Below are positions 1-9,396 of a stretch of 64,000 bases of DNA, piece after piece. Within the stretch, counting starts at the first letter, position 1, and every line of letters starts with the position of its first letter. The DNA comes from Methylobacter sp. (GTDB lineage: Bacteria > Pseudomonadota > Gammaproteobacteria > Methylococcales > Methylomonadaceae), in assembly GCF_030680395.1 (NCBI RefSeq), contig NZ_JAUXVR010000014.1:31643-95642 (forward strand), given 5' to 3'. The notes under the pieces are model-generated. The model was not told the DNA's origin and ran no database searches. It was given only the letters and a program-made list of their open reading frames with translations. A program made the position numbers and the translations under genes.

Positions 1-804
1 GCCTTCCTTTGCACTCCAGACCTGGTGCGACGACTCGGGATCGCGCGCAAACGCTGCGACACCGTTGCCGCAATCGATCGGCGCATAAACGCCATTACGA
101 GGCTGCTGACTTGCATCCATAACGCCGTGGGTATCGACAAAAAAATACTTAATCCCGGCATCGGCCAACACCGTCTCCAGACCGGGGTAATAGCCGCATT
201 CAGGCAGCCAAAAACCGGTCGGCGTGCAACCGGTTGCGGATTTAAACGCCGCGATACCGGTATTGACCTGATTGCGGACTGCGGTTTCGCTGACATTGAG
301 TAACGGTAAAAAACCGTGGGTCGCGGCGGTCGTTATCAATTCAAGCTTGCCGGTGGCTTGATGCTTTTTAAATGCCGCCAATAAATCGCTTTGGTAACGC
401 TCTTGATAGGTGTTTAACGCGTTCAGAAAAAAACGGCGATACAGTCGCGCTAATTTTTGATAGTGCGGCTGCTTGCGGGTTCTGACGATTTCCTTTTCAG
501 CCAATTCCAGCCGGCTATGCAGATATTTCAGATAACGCGTTTGTAACAAGTCGTCGCGCAGCATGGCTATCAGCGTCGGCGACAATGAAAGCGTCAACCG
601 GTAGTCCACGTTATCGGCGTGTAATCTGTCAAGTACGCCGATCAGCGGCAGATAACATTCGGTCATGGCTTCGAACAGCCAGTTCTCTTCAAAAAAACTG
701 TCATGCTCAGGGTGCCGCACATAGGGAAGATGTGCGTGGAGAATAATACTCAGAAATCCTGGCTGACGAGATGCGTAATCAGTACGAGGTAAGCTTTTTG
801 TCAT
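1..804 (-). CDS. GH57 family (DUF1957) alpha-glucan-active enzyme, 3' end outside window
   Basis: N-terminal 268 residues of a glycoside hydrolase family 57 protein; the rest lies beyond the left edge. The reading starts MTKSLPRTDY and shows the GH57 start HAHLPYVRHPEHDSFFEENW, the block FWLPECGYYPGLE and YFFVDTHGV. Members act on alpha-1,4/1,6-glucans and several are branching enzymes or glycogen-linked amylases; which activity applies cannot be decided without the C-terminal half. The ATG at 804 lies 5 bp downstream of the DUF4912 stop with an AAGGA upstream; a GTG directly before it is an alternative. With the DUF4912 gene and glgX it forms a minus-strand glycogen cluster. Confidence 0.85.
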   Translation of the reverse strand, partial: MTKSLPRTDYASRQPGFLSIILHAHLPYVRHPEHDSFFEENWLFEAMTECYLPLIGVLDRLHADNVDYRLTLSLSPTLIAMLRDDLLQTRYLKYLHSRLELAEKEIVRTRKQPHYQKLARLYRRFFLNALNTYQERYQSDLLAAFKKHQATGKLELITTAATHGFLPLLNVSETAVRNQVNTGIAAFKSATGCTPTGFWLPECGYYPGLETVLADAGIKYFFVDTHGVMDASQQPRNGVYAPIDCGNGVAAFARDPESSHQVWSAKEG

Positions 805-809
805 CACGC

Positions 810-1430
810 TTATTTGCTGATTCCTTGGCCTGAAGCGTTTTTGCTCAGGCAACAGCTGGCGTTTTCATGATCTTGACGCCACGCCGTCCCTCCATGAGGG
901 GCATGAATAAGGTTCGAGTGCGCAAAAGCGATAAAACTATCGTCTGCGTAACATTTGCCAATGGCTGCCGAATAAGCCGTTTCATCAACCGGACCGGGTA
1001 AGGACACTTGTTGCCGGGCATTGGAACTATTAACGGCAACGTCGAACCATGATGTTGTTTCGATGGCCGTCCGTTCTTCATCAGGTTGCGAATAAATCCT
1101 TAAAGTGAGTTGGTCCTTGCAAGCGGTGTCAGGCGTAGATATCTCCGGGGTTTCCCTAAGATTCCAATAGGCATAAAGGTGTCCGGGATCGACGGGTAAA
1201 AGAATGACTTCGGGGATATTGTAAGAGGGTTTGGGTGCAAAATTCCGGCCGATTTCCTCACCGATATCCAACAGTTCCTTTGGCGAAAGCCTGATTTTTT
1301 CAACAAGCTCCGGCATTCCACTTGAAAGACATGGCGTAAAATTTCGGCTAATTTCCTGACTGATTTCAAGCATTTCTTTCGCCGATAGATTAATTTTGAA
1401 ATTGTATCCTGAATGCAAAAACGTCATCAC
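810..1430 (-). CDS. DUF4912 domain protein
   Basis: 206-residue protein of the DUF4912 type, recognised from the block EVILLPVDPGHLYAYWNL, which resembles a carbohydrate-binding beta-sandwich start. DUF4912 genes are often next to GH57/DUF1957 genes, as here (5 bp apart), so a role in glycogen or glucan handling is inferred. The N-terminus holds two tandem copies of a ~30-residue unit, LSAKEMLEISQEISRNF and LSPKELLDIGEEIGRNF, a helical motif of unknown purpose. No signal peptide is visible. Molecular function is unknown. Confidence 0.75.
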   Translation of the reverse strand: MMTFLHSGYNFKINLSAKEMLEISQEISRNFTPCLSSGMPELVEKIRLSPKELLDIGEEIGRNFAPKPSYNIPEVILLPVDPGHLYAYWNLRETPEISTPDTACKDQLTLRIYSQPDEERTAIETTSWFDVAVNSSNARQQVSLPGPVDETAYSAAIGKCYADDSFIAFAHSNLIHAPHGGTAWRQDHENASCCLSKNASGQGISK

Positions 1431-1674
1431 CAGTCTTAAATGTTACGATTACCTTATCTAAAATCCTTCCATAGACCTAAAACCCTTATTTTTCTTAGGG
1501 TGTCAGCTAAAGATGACCTAAAAAGCAGGTCTATCCAAGTATACGTAGTAAATTCCGCAGGGTCTAGCTGCGGATTTAATTACCCATGAACACTCCGGCA
1601 TTTTCCACAGCCGTCACATCCATATAGCTCGGTTGCTGCCAATGTAACAGTTCATAACGAATGACAAAATCAAC

Positions 1675-3765
1675 TCAGCCATCCACATTCTCAAAAACCA
1701 CGACAGTCCGGGTATTTACCGGATACCAGTTTTCGTGCATCGTTTTTTGGTCTTGTGGAGGCACGATATCCTGCGGCGATTTCAGTGACGTGTCTAAAGC
1801 CAGACACCATACACGACCGGAAATAACTGGCAATTCAATGGTAACCTGATGCTCCGACATATTCATTACAACATGCAGATCGGCCTCGTTGCTTTCAACG
1901 CCCGCCAGGGTAAAAGCCAAAACCGTCGCTTCATGATTATCCCATAGCGGCTTATTGATTTCAGTGCCATGCCATTGAATTTCGGCTATGCCTCTGCCAT
2001 TGGCGGGTTTTCCGGCCAAAAAACGCCGCCGCATGATGGATGAGTGCCTTTTGCGCAACGCTATCATAAGTTGGGCAAAACGCAGCATATCGGCATTTTG
2101 CCGGGTCATATTCCAGTCTATCCAGGACATTTCATTATCCTGGCAGTAACAGTTATTATTGCCGTGCTGGCTGTTTAATAACTCGTCGCCTGCCAGTAGC
2201 ATGGGAACACCATGACTAAGCAACAACATCGCGAAAACATTTTTGACCTGTTTTCTACGCAACGCCAAAATGCTTGAATCTTCGGTTTCCCCCTCAATGC
2301 CGCAATTGAAACTTAAATTATTACTGCAACCGTCCTGATTATATTCGCCGTTAGCATAATTATGTTTTTCGTTGTAACTGAACAAATCGTACAGGGTAAA
2401 ACCGTCGTGACAGGTGACGAAGTTGATGCTGTTAATCGGCAGCCGGCCTTTGTGCTCATATAGATCGTTACTGCCGCAAAGGCGGGTTGCAAGCTCGTTG
2501 ACCAGTCCCTTATCGCCGCGCACAAAACGCCGGATCACATCCCGGTATCTGCCGTTCCATTCGGCCCAACGATAACCGGGAAAGCTGCCGACCTGATACA
2601 GCCCTGCCGCATCCCAGGCCTCGGCAATCAACTTGGTTTTGGCCAACTGCTCGGAAAGCTCGATACCCCAGAGCAAAGGCGGATCTTGCAGCACTTCGCC
2701 GCCCTCCCCTCGCGCCAACGCGCTGGCCAGGTCAAAGCGAAAACCATCGACATGCATTTCCCTAACCCAATATTCCAGACAGTTGATAATAAAGTTGGCT
2801 ACCAGGGGATGATTGGCGTTTACCGTGTTGCCGCAGCCGGTATAGTCATGAAGAATGCTCTTGTCGAGCTTGTCATGATGATAAAAAATATCATCCCCTA
2901 TGCCCCTGAAATTAATGATCGGGCCATCTGCGCCTGCCTCTGCGGTATGGTTGAACACCACGTCCATAATGACGCCCATGCCCGCCTGATGCAGCGCTTT
3001 AACCAGATCGCGAAATTCATGTACATGCGTTCCCTGCTCCGGCGTAACACAGTAACCCGGATGCGGACTGAAAAAACTGTGGGTGCTGTACCCCCAGTAA
3101 TTTTTCAAGCCCAAATCGGCAGTATGCCTGGGAACATCCTGCTCATCGAAAGCCATGACCGGCAACAGTTCAACGTGAGTAATTCCGAGTTCTTGCAGGT
3201 AAGGAATTTTTTCAATCAAGCCGGCAAAAGTACCCGGATTGGCTACTTTTGAAGAGGGATGCCGCGTAAAACCGCCTACATGCAGTTCGTAAACTATGGC
3301 TCTTTCGCTACGAATGCGTAGCGGCACATCGCCTTCCCAATCATAACGGTCGTCAACGACAACGCAACGCATCGCGGTAAGCTTATTGTCGCCCGGCATA
3401 CAAGCCGCCTTGCGACTCCATCGTTTATGGCTGACTGCGCGCACCCAAGGGTCGATCAGTTGCTTGTTCTTATCAAAATGCAATCCCGCTTCACGGACAT
3501 GATTAGGCCCGTCCATCCGCCACGCATACCATATGCCGGCCGGCAATCCGATCACATAAACATGCCACGAAAAAAAAGTGCGATTAACATCTTCCTGTAA
3601 CACTATGGTTTGAAAGGGTTCATCACAATCTGACGTGTCAAAAAGCAACAGTTCAACATGCGTCGCATAACGACTGAAAATGGAAAAATTAACACCCTTT
3701 GTTTTAGCTCTGGAGCCGGAAGGATAAGGATTCCCCGGCCTTAACTGGTATTCTTTTTTGCGCAT
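1675..3765 (-). CDS. glgX: Glycogen debranching enzyme GlgX (isoamylase type)
   Basis: 696 residues, the usual size for GlgX. It hydrolyses alpha-1,6 branches of phosphorylase-limit dextrin in the cytoplasm. An N-terminal CBM48-like domain precedes the GH13 barrel. All four GH13 regions are visible: DVVFNHT at residues 268-274, FRFDLASAL with nucleophile Asp345, AEAWDAAG with acid/base Glu382, and FVTCHDGFT with His453-Asp454. The motif MLLAGDELLNSQHGNNN is typical of isoamylase/GlgX. The gene starts with ATG at 3765 and lies about 245 bp upstream of the DUF4912/GH57 pair on the same strand. A further 32 codons are open in frame after its TGA stop (see findings). Confidence 0.95.
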   Translation of the reverse strand: MRKKEYQLRPGNPYPSGSRAKTKGVNFSIFSRYATHVELLLFDTSDCDEPFQTIVLQEDVNRTFFSWHVYVIGLPAGIWYAWRMDGPNHVREAGLHFDKNKQLIDPWVRAVSHKRWSRKAACMPGDNKLTAMRCVVVDDRYDWEGDVPLRIRSERAIVYELHVGGFTRHPSSKVANPGTFAGLIEKIPYLQELGITHVELLPVMAFDEQDVPRHTADLGLKNYWGYSTHSFFSPHPGYCVTPEQGTHVHEFRDLVKALHQAGMGVIMDVVFNHTAEAGADGPIINFRGIGDDIFYHHDKLDKSILHDYTGCGNTVNANHPLVANFIINCLEYWVREMHVDGFRFDLASALARGEGGEVLQDPPLLWGIELSEQLAKTKLIAEAWDAAGLYQVGSFPGYRWAEWNGRYRDVIRRFVRGDKGLVNELATRLCGSNDLYEHKGRLPINSINFVTCHDGFTLYDLFSYNEKHNYANGEYNQDGCSNNLSFNCGIEGETEDSSILALRRKQVKNVFAMLLLSHGVPMLLAGDELLNSQHGNNNCYCQDNEMSWIDWNMTRQNADMLRFAQLMIALRKRHSSIMRRRFLAGKPANGRGIAEIQWHGTEINKPLWDNHEATVLAFTLAGVESNEADLHVVMNMSEHQVTIELPVISGRVWCLALDTSLKSPQDIVPPQDQKTMHENWYPVNTRTVVVFENVDG

Positions 3766-4020
3766 ATCCTCATCTCACGCTTTGTCATCACAAAGCCTAA
3801 TTAAATAATTTGGGTTGTCTTCAATTGAAAACAGGAACTTATTAATAGCTATTATCCACTGACTGCACGGCAAAGGAATTTAAAATTCATTCATATCACT
3901 ATTATTGAAGGCATTACCGATTTCTAACTGTTTGAATTCATATAAATATAACACCTCTTAAAAAAAATGAGGGGACATGGTTTCCGTCCACTAAAACCAA
4001 GGAAGCGACCGACCGGAACT

Positions 4021-5391
4021 TTATATCTCTGAAAGAATATCCAACGCTTCGGAAAGCGTAGAAACTCCGTGAATCTCCAAACCCTCAATCGGTTTTTTAG
4101 GCGCATTGGCCTTGGGAATAACCGCCTTCTTGAAACCGTGTTTTGCCGCATCATTCAACCGCGCATGACCGTTGGCGACCGGCCTGATTTCGCCGCTCAG
4201 ACCGATTTCCCCGAAAAAAAATACATCATGCGGAATCACCTTATCCCTCAGACTGGACACCACACCCACCACAATAGCTAGATCGGAACTGGTTTCCGTT
4301 ACTTTAATGCCGCCGACCACATTGGCATAAATTTCATCATTTGCGGTAAAAATGCCGCCGTGCCGTGACAGCACAGCAAGCAGCATCGCCAGGCGATTTT
4401 GATCGAAGCCCACCGCCAGCCGTCGGGGATTGCCATACTGACATTCGGTCACCAGCGCCTGAATTTCCACCAGCAACGGCCGCGTCCCTTCCCACAACAC
4501 GGTAACCACGCTACCTGACGAGGGTTTGTCCGGCCGGTTTAAAAACATCGCCGAGGGATTTTTAACCTCTTTAAGCCCCGTGCTGTCCATTGCAAAAAAG
4601 CCCAACTCGCCGACGCTGCCGAAGCGGTTTTTGTCCGCCCTTAATACCCTGAACCGGGCATCATCGGTTGAGCCCAACATCACCTGGGTATCGACAATGT
4701 GGCTCAAGGTCATCGGCCCCGCCAGCGATTGATCTTTGGTGACATGTCCCACCATAAAAATGGACACATCATGTTTTTTGGCATATTGGGTCAAATAGCT
4801 GGCAGATTCCCTGACCTGGGAAACCGATCCCGGCGCCGATTCCGTATCCTGGGTATGCATCACCTGAATCGAGTCGATCACCAGAATTTGCGGTTTGACT
4901 TCATCCAACACATCGCAGATGCGTTGCACCGAGGTTTCGGCCAGCATCATGATTTTGTCCGCAGGCAACTTGAGCCGGTGCGCCCTTTCGGCAATCTGTT
5001 GCAGCGACTCCTCGCCGGAAACATACAGTACGCTGACGCCGCGCGCGGCAATATTGGCAATCGCCTGCAGCAACAGCGTACTCTTGCCCGCTCCAGGCGC
5101 CCCGCCGATCAACACCACACTGCCGCAGACAATCCCGCCGCCTAAAACGCGGTCGAATTCGGAAATCCCGCTAAAAATTCGCTCCGCCTGGGAAAGATTA
5201 ACATCCGACAGCAATTTGACCTCGGACCGGCTTCCGGCATAACCGGCCGAACTTTTATTGCGTTCCGCCCCGCCCAGCCTGACTTCCTTGATGGTATTCC
5301 ATTCGCCGCAACTGGTGCATTGCCCGCCCCAGCGGGGATAATCGGCTCCGCATTGATCGCAGACAAATGCGGTTTTTATTTTCTTACTCAT
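4021..5391 (-). CDS. radA: DNA repair protein RadA (Sms)
   Basis: 456 residues. RadA is a RecA-like ATPase that promotes branch migration in homologous recombination. It shows the N-terminal zinc finger CDQCGADYPRWGGQCTSCGEW, Walker A GGAPGAGKST, the RadA signature KNRFGS, and a C-terminal Lon-like domain with GEIGLSGEIRPV. The ATG at 5391 is preferred; an in-frame TTG at 5400 has a closer AAAGG but would add only MIN. The gene starts 2 bp beyond the stop of the upstream protease gene, so the two are probably co-transcribed. Confidence 0.95.
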   Translation of the reverse strand: MSKKIKTAFVCDQCGADYPRWGGQCTSCGEWNTIKEVRLGGAERNKSSAGYAGSRSEVKLLSDVNLSQAERIFSGISEFDRVLGGGIVCGSVVLIGGAPGAGKSTLLLQAIANIAARGVSVLYVSGEESLQQIAERAHRLKLPADKIMMLAETSVQRICDVLDEVKPQILVIDSIQVMHTQDTESAPGSVSQVRESASYLTQYAKKHDVSIFMVGHVTKDQSLAGPMTLSHIVDTQVMLGSTDDARFRVLRADKNRFGSVGELGFFAMDSTGLKEVKNPSAMFLNRPDKPSSGSVVTVLWEGTRPLLVEIQALVTECQYGNPRRLAVGFDQNRLAMLLAVLSRHGGIFTANDEIYANVVGGIKVTETSSDLAIVVGVVSSLRDKVIPHDVFFFGEIGLSGEIRPVANGHARLNDAAKHGFKKAVIPKANAPKKPIEGLEIHGVSTLSEALDILSEI

Positions 5392-5392
5392 G

Positions 5393-5905
5393 TTAATCAA
5401 AATGCCTTTCGACCATTAAATTGTCTGGAACTATACTCCTTTCCGGCGTCAGCAATCGCTGGTATTCATCCGCATCCGGCCGACCCTGCAAATACGATGC
5501 GCCGGGGTCGATGATAAACCGCGCATCCATCGCAGTACGCCCCAGCAACATACGAAAACGCATCGTGTCCCGATTGGTCAGCGTCATTTCGGCCCTTATC
5601 GCCGACTGCCCCAGAACCAACTGCGTTTCTATCACATACCGACGCTGTTTGTGTCCCCCGGAATCCGTAACCATCCGCCTGTCTTTAACCGGCGCATGAC
5701 ATTCAATCGACACATCGCAACGTTGTTGCACCGGATGAATGGCAAACATCACCCAACGTTGTCCGCCTTGTCGATAAGGCTCGATAGCGAAGGCATGCAA
5801 CGCCGATGATCGAGCCCCGGTATCGATTTTTGCTTTAATCCCTGCCAGCTTGAGTTCCGGCAGAGCCACCCATTCGCGCCAGCCCAACATTGGTTTGTGT
5901 ATCAT
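5393..5905 (-). CDS. Retropepsin-like putative ATP-dependent zinc protease (PF05618)
   Basis: 170 residues of the single-domain aspartic-protease-like family named ATP-dependent zinc protease (RimK-associated in other genomes). The pepsin-like motif KIDTGARSSALHA lies near residue 27, followed by a beta-rich barrel ending LLGRTAMDARFIIDPG. Biochemical function of the family is poorly established. It is immediately upstream of radA on the same strand; no rimK gene is nearby. Confidence 0.8.
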   Translation of the reverse strand: MIHKPMLGWREWVALPELKLAGIKAKIDTGARSSALHAFAIEPYRQGGQRWVMFAIHPVQQRCDVSIECHAPVKDRRMVTDSGGHKQRRYVIETQLVLGQSAIRAEMTLTNRDTMRFRMLLGRTAMDARFIIDPGASYLQGRPDADEYQRLLTPERSIVPDNLMVERHFD

Positions 5906-6030
5906 CTGTGTAAAGCCTTAATCTAAAAGTTATACTTTGATCCCAACAACTGCCGGAGCACCTGTAAAATGTGCGCCATTATGCTTGAATACAGCAACCG
6001 GATAAAAATATTTATCAAAAGGGATCAACC

Positions 6031-7092
6031 ATGTCTGAATCACTGAGTTACGCTTCCGAAAAATCGGGCTTGCCGCCGGGCTCGCTGGTTCATGTCGGCG
6101 AAGTGCATAAACACGAACATAAAATCACCGTCATTGATTACAACAAATCCACGCTAACCCGACACACCATCAAGAATATTGAAGAACTGTTACCCTACCA
6201 AACCACCGATACAGTCACTTGGGTGATTATCGACGGCCTGAAAGACGTTTCAATCATTGATGCGATCGGCCGGCATTTTAATATTCATGCGCTGATACTT
6301 GAAGATATCCTTAACACCCATCAACGCCCGAAATTCGAGGAATTTGATGATTATTTGTATATTGTTATAAAAGCGCTGTCGCTGGCTGATGAATTTAATG
6401 TGGAATATGAACAAATCAGTTTATTACTGTTAAATAAATTTGTTTTCACTTTCAAAGAAAAGCCGGATGCGATATTTGAGCCCCTCTTCAATCGGCTTAA
6501 CAACGATAAAAGTCATCTCAGGAATCTTGGCACGGATTACCTGACCTATATTATTATGGATACCATAGTCGACGAATATTTTGCCCTGCAAGATACTTTC
6601 GATGAATTGATTGAAGCCGTTGAAGATGAATTGCTGTCCAATCCCTCGGCGCAAACCCTGAACACCATCCAGAAAATCAAGCGTGAATTGATTTTTTTAC
6701 GCCGAAGCGTATCGCCGCTACGGGAATTGCTGGCCGCCATTCAACGTAGCGAATCGCCGCTGCTCAGTGACAAAACCAAGCGCTATTTCGGCGATATTTA
6801 CGATCACGTCATTCGCGTGAGTGAAGCGATGGAATCCTACCGGGACTTGATCGCCGGTATGCTGGATATTTACTTATCCAGCGTCAGCAACAAAATGAAC
6901 GAAACCATGAAAATACTCACCGTGTTTGCGTCCATTTTTATTCCATTGACCTTTATCGCCGGCGTCTACGGCATGAATTTCGAGTACATGCCGGAACTGA
7001 AATGGAGATGGGGCTACCCGGCGTTGTGGGCGGTATTTATCGGCGTGTCGGTACTTTTGCTCAGGTTTTTCAAAAAAAAGAACTGGCTTTAG
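6031..7092 (+). CDS. corA: Magnesium/cobalt transporter CorA
   Basis: 353 residues. CorA forms a homopentameric inner-membrane channel for Mg2+ and Co2+. A long acidic cytoplasmic domain is followed by two C-terminal membrane segments, with the pore signature YGMNFEYMPEL between them (GMN motif). The C-terminus FKKKNWL is basic, as usual. An AAAAGGGA Shine-Dalgarno precedes the ATG. It is a single gene, divergent from the radA/protease pair. Confidence 0.95.
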   Translation: MSESLSYASEKSGLPPGSLVHVGEVHKHEHKITVIDYNKSTLTRHTIKNIEELLPYQTTDTVTWVIIDGLKDVSIIDAIGRHFNIHALILEDILNTHQRPKFEEFDDYLYIVIKALSLADEFNVEYEQISLLLLNKFVFTFKEKPDAIFEPLFNRLNNDKSHLRNLGTDYLTYIIMDTIVDEYFALQDTFDELIEAVEDELLSNPSAQTLNTIQKIKRELIFLRRSVSPLRELLAAIQRSESPLLSDKTKRYFGDIYDHVIRVSEAMESYRDLIAGMLDIYLSSVSNKMNETMKILTVFASIFIPLTFIAGVYGMNFEYMPELKWRWGYPALWAVFIGVSVLLLRFFKKKNWL

Positions 7093-7249
7093 CTAGGTAA
7101 AATTTACCGACATGTACCGATTCTAAATCTGTAGACTTAAAGTGGACCCTGTCCAATGTTTTGCTTTGTAATACGGGCAATCCCCGGCTTGATACGAACA
7201 TCGCCGGAGCTCTTGCCAACTTTCGTTTTAACTTTGCAGGCACAGAAAC

Positions 7250-8125
7250 ATGAACGAAATCTCAATTCAGCGCTTACGCGCACATGTCTATGAACTTGCC
7301 GGTAACATCGGCGAGCATAATGTTTTTCATCCGGATGCGCTCCATGCGGCGGAGGCTTATATTTCGCAAGAATGGCGACAGCAAGGCTATGACGTCCGCA
7401 AACAAACCTATACTGCGCAAGGCGTTGAATGCGCCAATCTTGAAATCACCCGCGCCGGTAATGGCCGTAACAACGATGTCATCCTGATCGGCGCTCATTA
7501 CGATTCGGTCTTCGGCAGTCCGGGCGCTAACGATAACGGCAGCGGCGTTGCAGCGTTGCTGGAGCTTTCGCGTCTGTTCAAGGATGTTGCGCCTGAAACC
7601 AGTCTGCGGTTTGTCGCGTTTGTGAATGAAGAACCGCCTTTTTTCTTCTGGCCCAGCATGGGCAGTATGGTCTATGCCAAAGTCGCCAGACAACGTGGCG
7701 ATCCGATACGTTTTATGATCTCGCTGGAGACCGTCGGCTATTATCGGAACCAGCAAGGCAGTCAAACTTATCCGCCTTTGCTGAAGCATTTTTATCCCGA
7801 TACCGGTAATTTTATTGCTTTTGTTTCTAACTTGCGCTCCCGGCACATCTTGCGGGACTGCGTTCGGGCGTTTTCCTCGGCGACGGATTTTCCGATGCAA
7901 TCCATTGCTGCTCCCGCCATTGTGCCGGGAGTGTCCTTGAGCGATCAACTGGCGTTTTGGCGGCACGGTTACAAGGCTTTGATGATTACCGATACCGCTT
8001 TCTATCGTTACCCCTATTATCATACGGCTCAGGATACGCCGGATAAGCTCGATTATGAGCCGTTTACAGAAATGACTAACGGGCTGTTTTTAATGTTATG
8101 CCGGTTGGCGAATGCAATGCGATAA
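7250..8125 (+). CDS. M28 family zinc peptidase (aminopeptidase-like)
   Basis: 291 residues of the M28 (aminopeptidase Y/S) fold, a two-zinc exopeptidase. Metal-binding and catalytic blocks appear in order: IGAHYDSV (His, Asp), GANDNGSG (bridging Asp), VNEEPPFF (Glu-Glu), SLETVGYY and the late histidine in YYHTAQDTPDKL. No clear signal peptide is seen, so a cytoplasmic location is likely, though family members are often exported. The substrate is unknown. It stands alone between corA and a large palindrome. Confidence 0.88.
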   Translation: MNEISIQRLRAHVYELAGNIGEHNVFHPDALHAAEAYISQEWRQQGYDVRKQTYTAQGVECANLEITRAGNGRNNDVILIGAHYDSVFGSPGANDNGSGVAALLELSRLFKDVAPETSLRFVAFVNEEPPFFFWPSMGSMVYAKVARQRGDPIRFMISLETVGYYRNQQGSQTYPPLLKHFYPDTGNFIAFVSNLRSRHILRDCVRAFSSATDFPMQSIAAPAIVPGVSLSDQLAFWRHGYKALMITDTAFYRYPYYHTAQDTPDKLDYEPFTEMTNGLFLMLCRLANAMR

Positions 8126-8193
8126 AGCCCGGAACCGTTCCGTTTAGCCTAAAAAGATTAGTTGGAGCTCGTGCAATCCGTTCGTGCCGAGCC

Positions 8194-8271
8194 CCATTCG
8201 ACAAGCTCATGACAGGCTTCGGCTACGTTCAGGAGAGCCCTGTCCAAGCCTGTCATGAGCTTGTCGAATGG
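8194..8271. repeat. Perfect 26-bp inverted repeat (REP-like palindrome)
   Basis: Arms 8194-8219 and 8246-8271 are perfect reverse complements (26 of 26) around a 26-nt loop; each contains the core TTCGACAAGCTCATGACAGG. There is no following T-run, so it is not a simple terminator. This type of TTCGACAAGCTCA palindrome is widespread as an intergenic repeat in proteobacteria. Confidence 0.9.
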
Positions 8272-8348
8272 CATGAGCGATTTTCGCACCCCCACCCATT
8301 TGGAATGCTCAACTGCGGTTTTTAGATCAACATGAGGTCTTGTACAAG

Positions 8349-9242
8349 ATGATAAGTAATAAAGAAATCGCTGCAAAACTGCTCCAAATCGCCGACTTAC
8401 TGGATGAGCAAAGAGCCAATCCTTTCCGGGTCAGCGCCTATCAGAATGCCGCCAAGACCATCGAAACCATGAACGAAGCGGTCGAGGATTTACTGAGGCG
8501 CGAGGGTTTTTCGGCGTTGCTGGAACTGCCCGGAATCGGCGAAGGCATTGCCAGATCCATTAACGAATATGTGATGACCGGACGCATGAGTCGTTTGGAA
8601 AGCTTGCAGTCAGGGCATGATCCCATCGCATTATTCGAACAGATACCGGGCATCGGCCCCAAGTCGGCGCACCGCATCATTGAAACGCTGCATATCGACA
8701 CCCTGGAAGCCCTGGAACTGGCAGCGCACAACGGTCGCTTAAAAAAAGTACCCGGCTTCAGCGCCAAAAAAATCGCCCTGGTGCAAACCTGGCTTGCCCA
8801 TGTCCTGGGTTATCGCAGGCCGCGTTTCGAACCGCAGCAAACCATAGCAGAGCCACCGGTCGCATTATTGTTGGAAATAGACGAACAGTACCGCAAAAAA
8901 GCGCACGCCGGAGAGCTGCCAACCATAGCGCCGAAACGCTTCAACCCGACTGGCGAAGCCTGGCTGCCCATCTTGCATGCGAGCCGGAAGGATTGGCACT
9001 TTACCGCGTTATATTCGAATACCGAGCGCGCTCACCAGCTGGATCGCGTCAAAGACTGGGTGGTGATTTATTTTTACGATGATAGTCACCACGAGGGCCA
9101 GCACACCGTTGTCACCGAAACGCGAGGCCCTGCAACCGGCCAGCGGGTGGTTCGGGGCCGCGAAAAAGAATGCAGCGAATATTACGCGGAACATGCGGCA
9201 AAAGGCGATGCCTCAAGGAGAGGTTCTAGCCACAGTAGTTAA
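8349..9242 (+). CDS. Helix-hairpin-helix protein, PolX N-terminal-like, without polymerase domain
   Basis: 297 residues. The first ~150 residues match the 8-kDa-like and HhH region at the start of family X polymerases (PolX): ADLLDEQRANPFRVSAYQNA, ELPGIGEGIARSI and IPGIGPKSAHRII. The polymerase palm and the PHP exonuclease that should follow are absent. A ~140-residue domain of unknown fold replaces them. DNA binding is therefore likely; enzymatic activity is not shown. The ATG at 8349 is chosen because GAGG lies about 11 nt upstream; an in-frame TTG at 8340 is too close to that site. Confidence 0.75.
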   Translation: MISNKEIAAKLLQIADLLDEQRANPFRVSAYQNAAKTIETMNEAVEDLLRREGFSALLELPGIGEGIARSINEYVMTGRMSRLESLQSGHDPIALFEQIPGIGPKSAHRIIETLHIDTLEALELAAHNGRLKKVPGFSAKKIALVQTWLAHVLGYRRPRFEPQQTIAEPPVALLLEIDEQYRKKAHAGELPTIAPKRFNPTGEAWLPILHASRKDWHFTALYSNTERAHQLDRVKDWVVIYFYDDSHHEGQHTVVTETRGPATGQRVVRGREKECSEYYAEHAAKGDASRRGSSHSS

Positions 9243-9396
9243 ATATCGACTGGTAGATTGTCTGCACCGAAGGGCGGTTTCCAGCCAACAAGCGACCTTG
9301 GCGAAGGTCTGCTTTGGAGTGTACAATTTTAAGTGGTGATGTTTGTGGACCTAACCGTCCTCCCCGTTTAGTACAAATAAATGACTAGGTAAAAAT

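Noticed and set aside
1479..1502. Terminator downstream of glgX
   Set aside because: The ACCCT/AGGGT stem is only 5 bp and lies about 180 bp beyond the stop; too weak to call.
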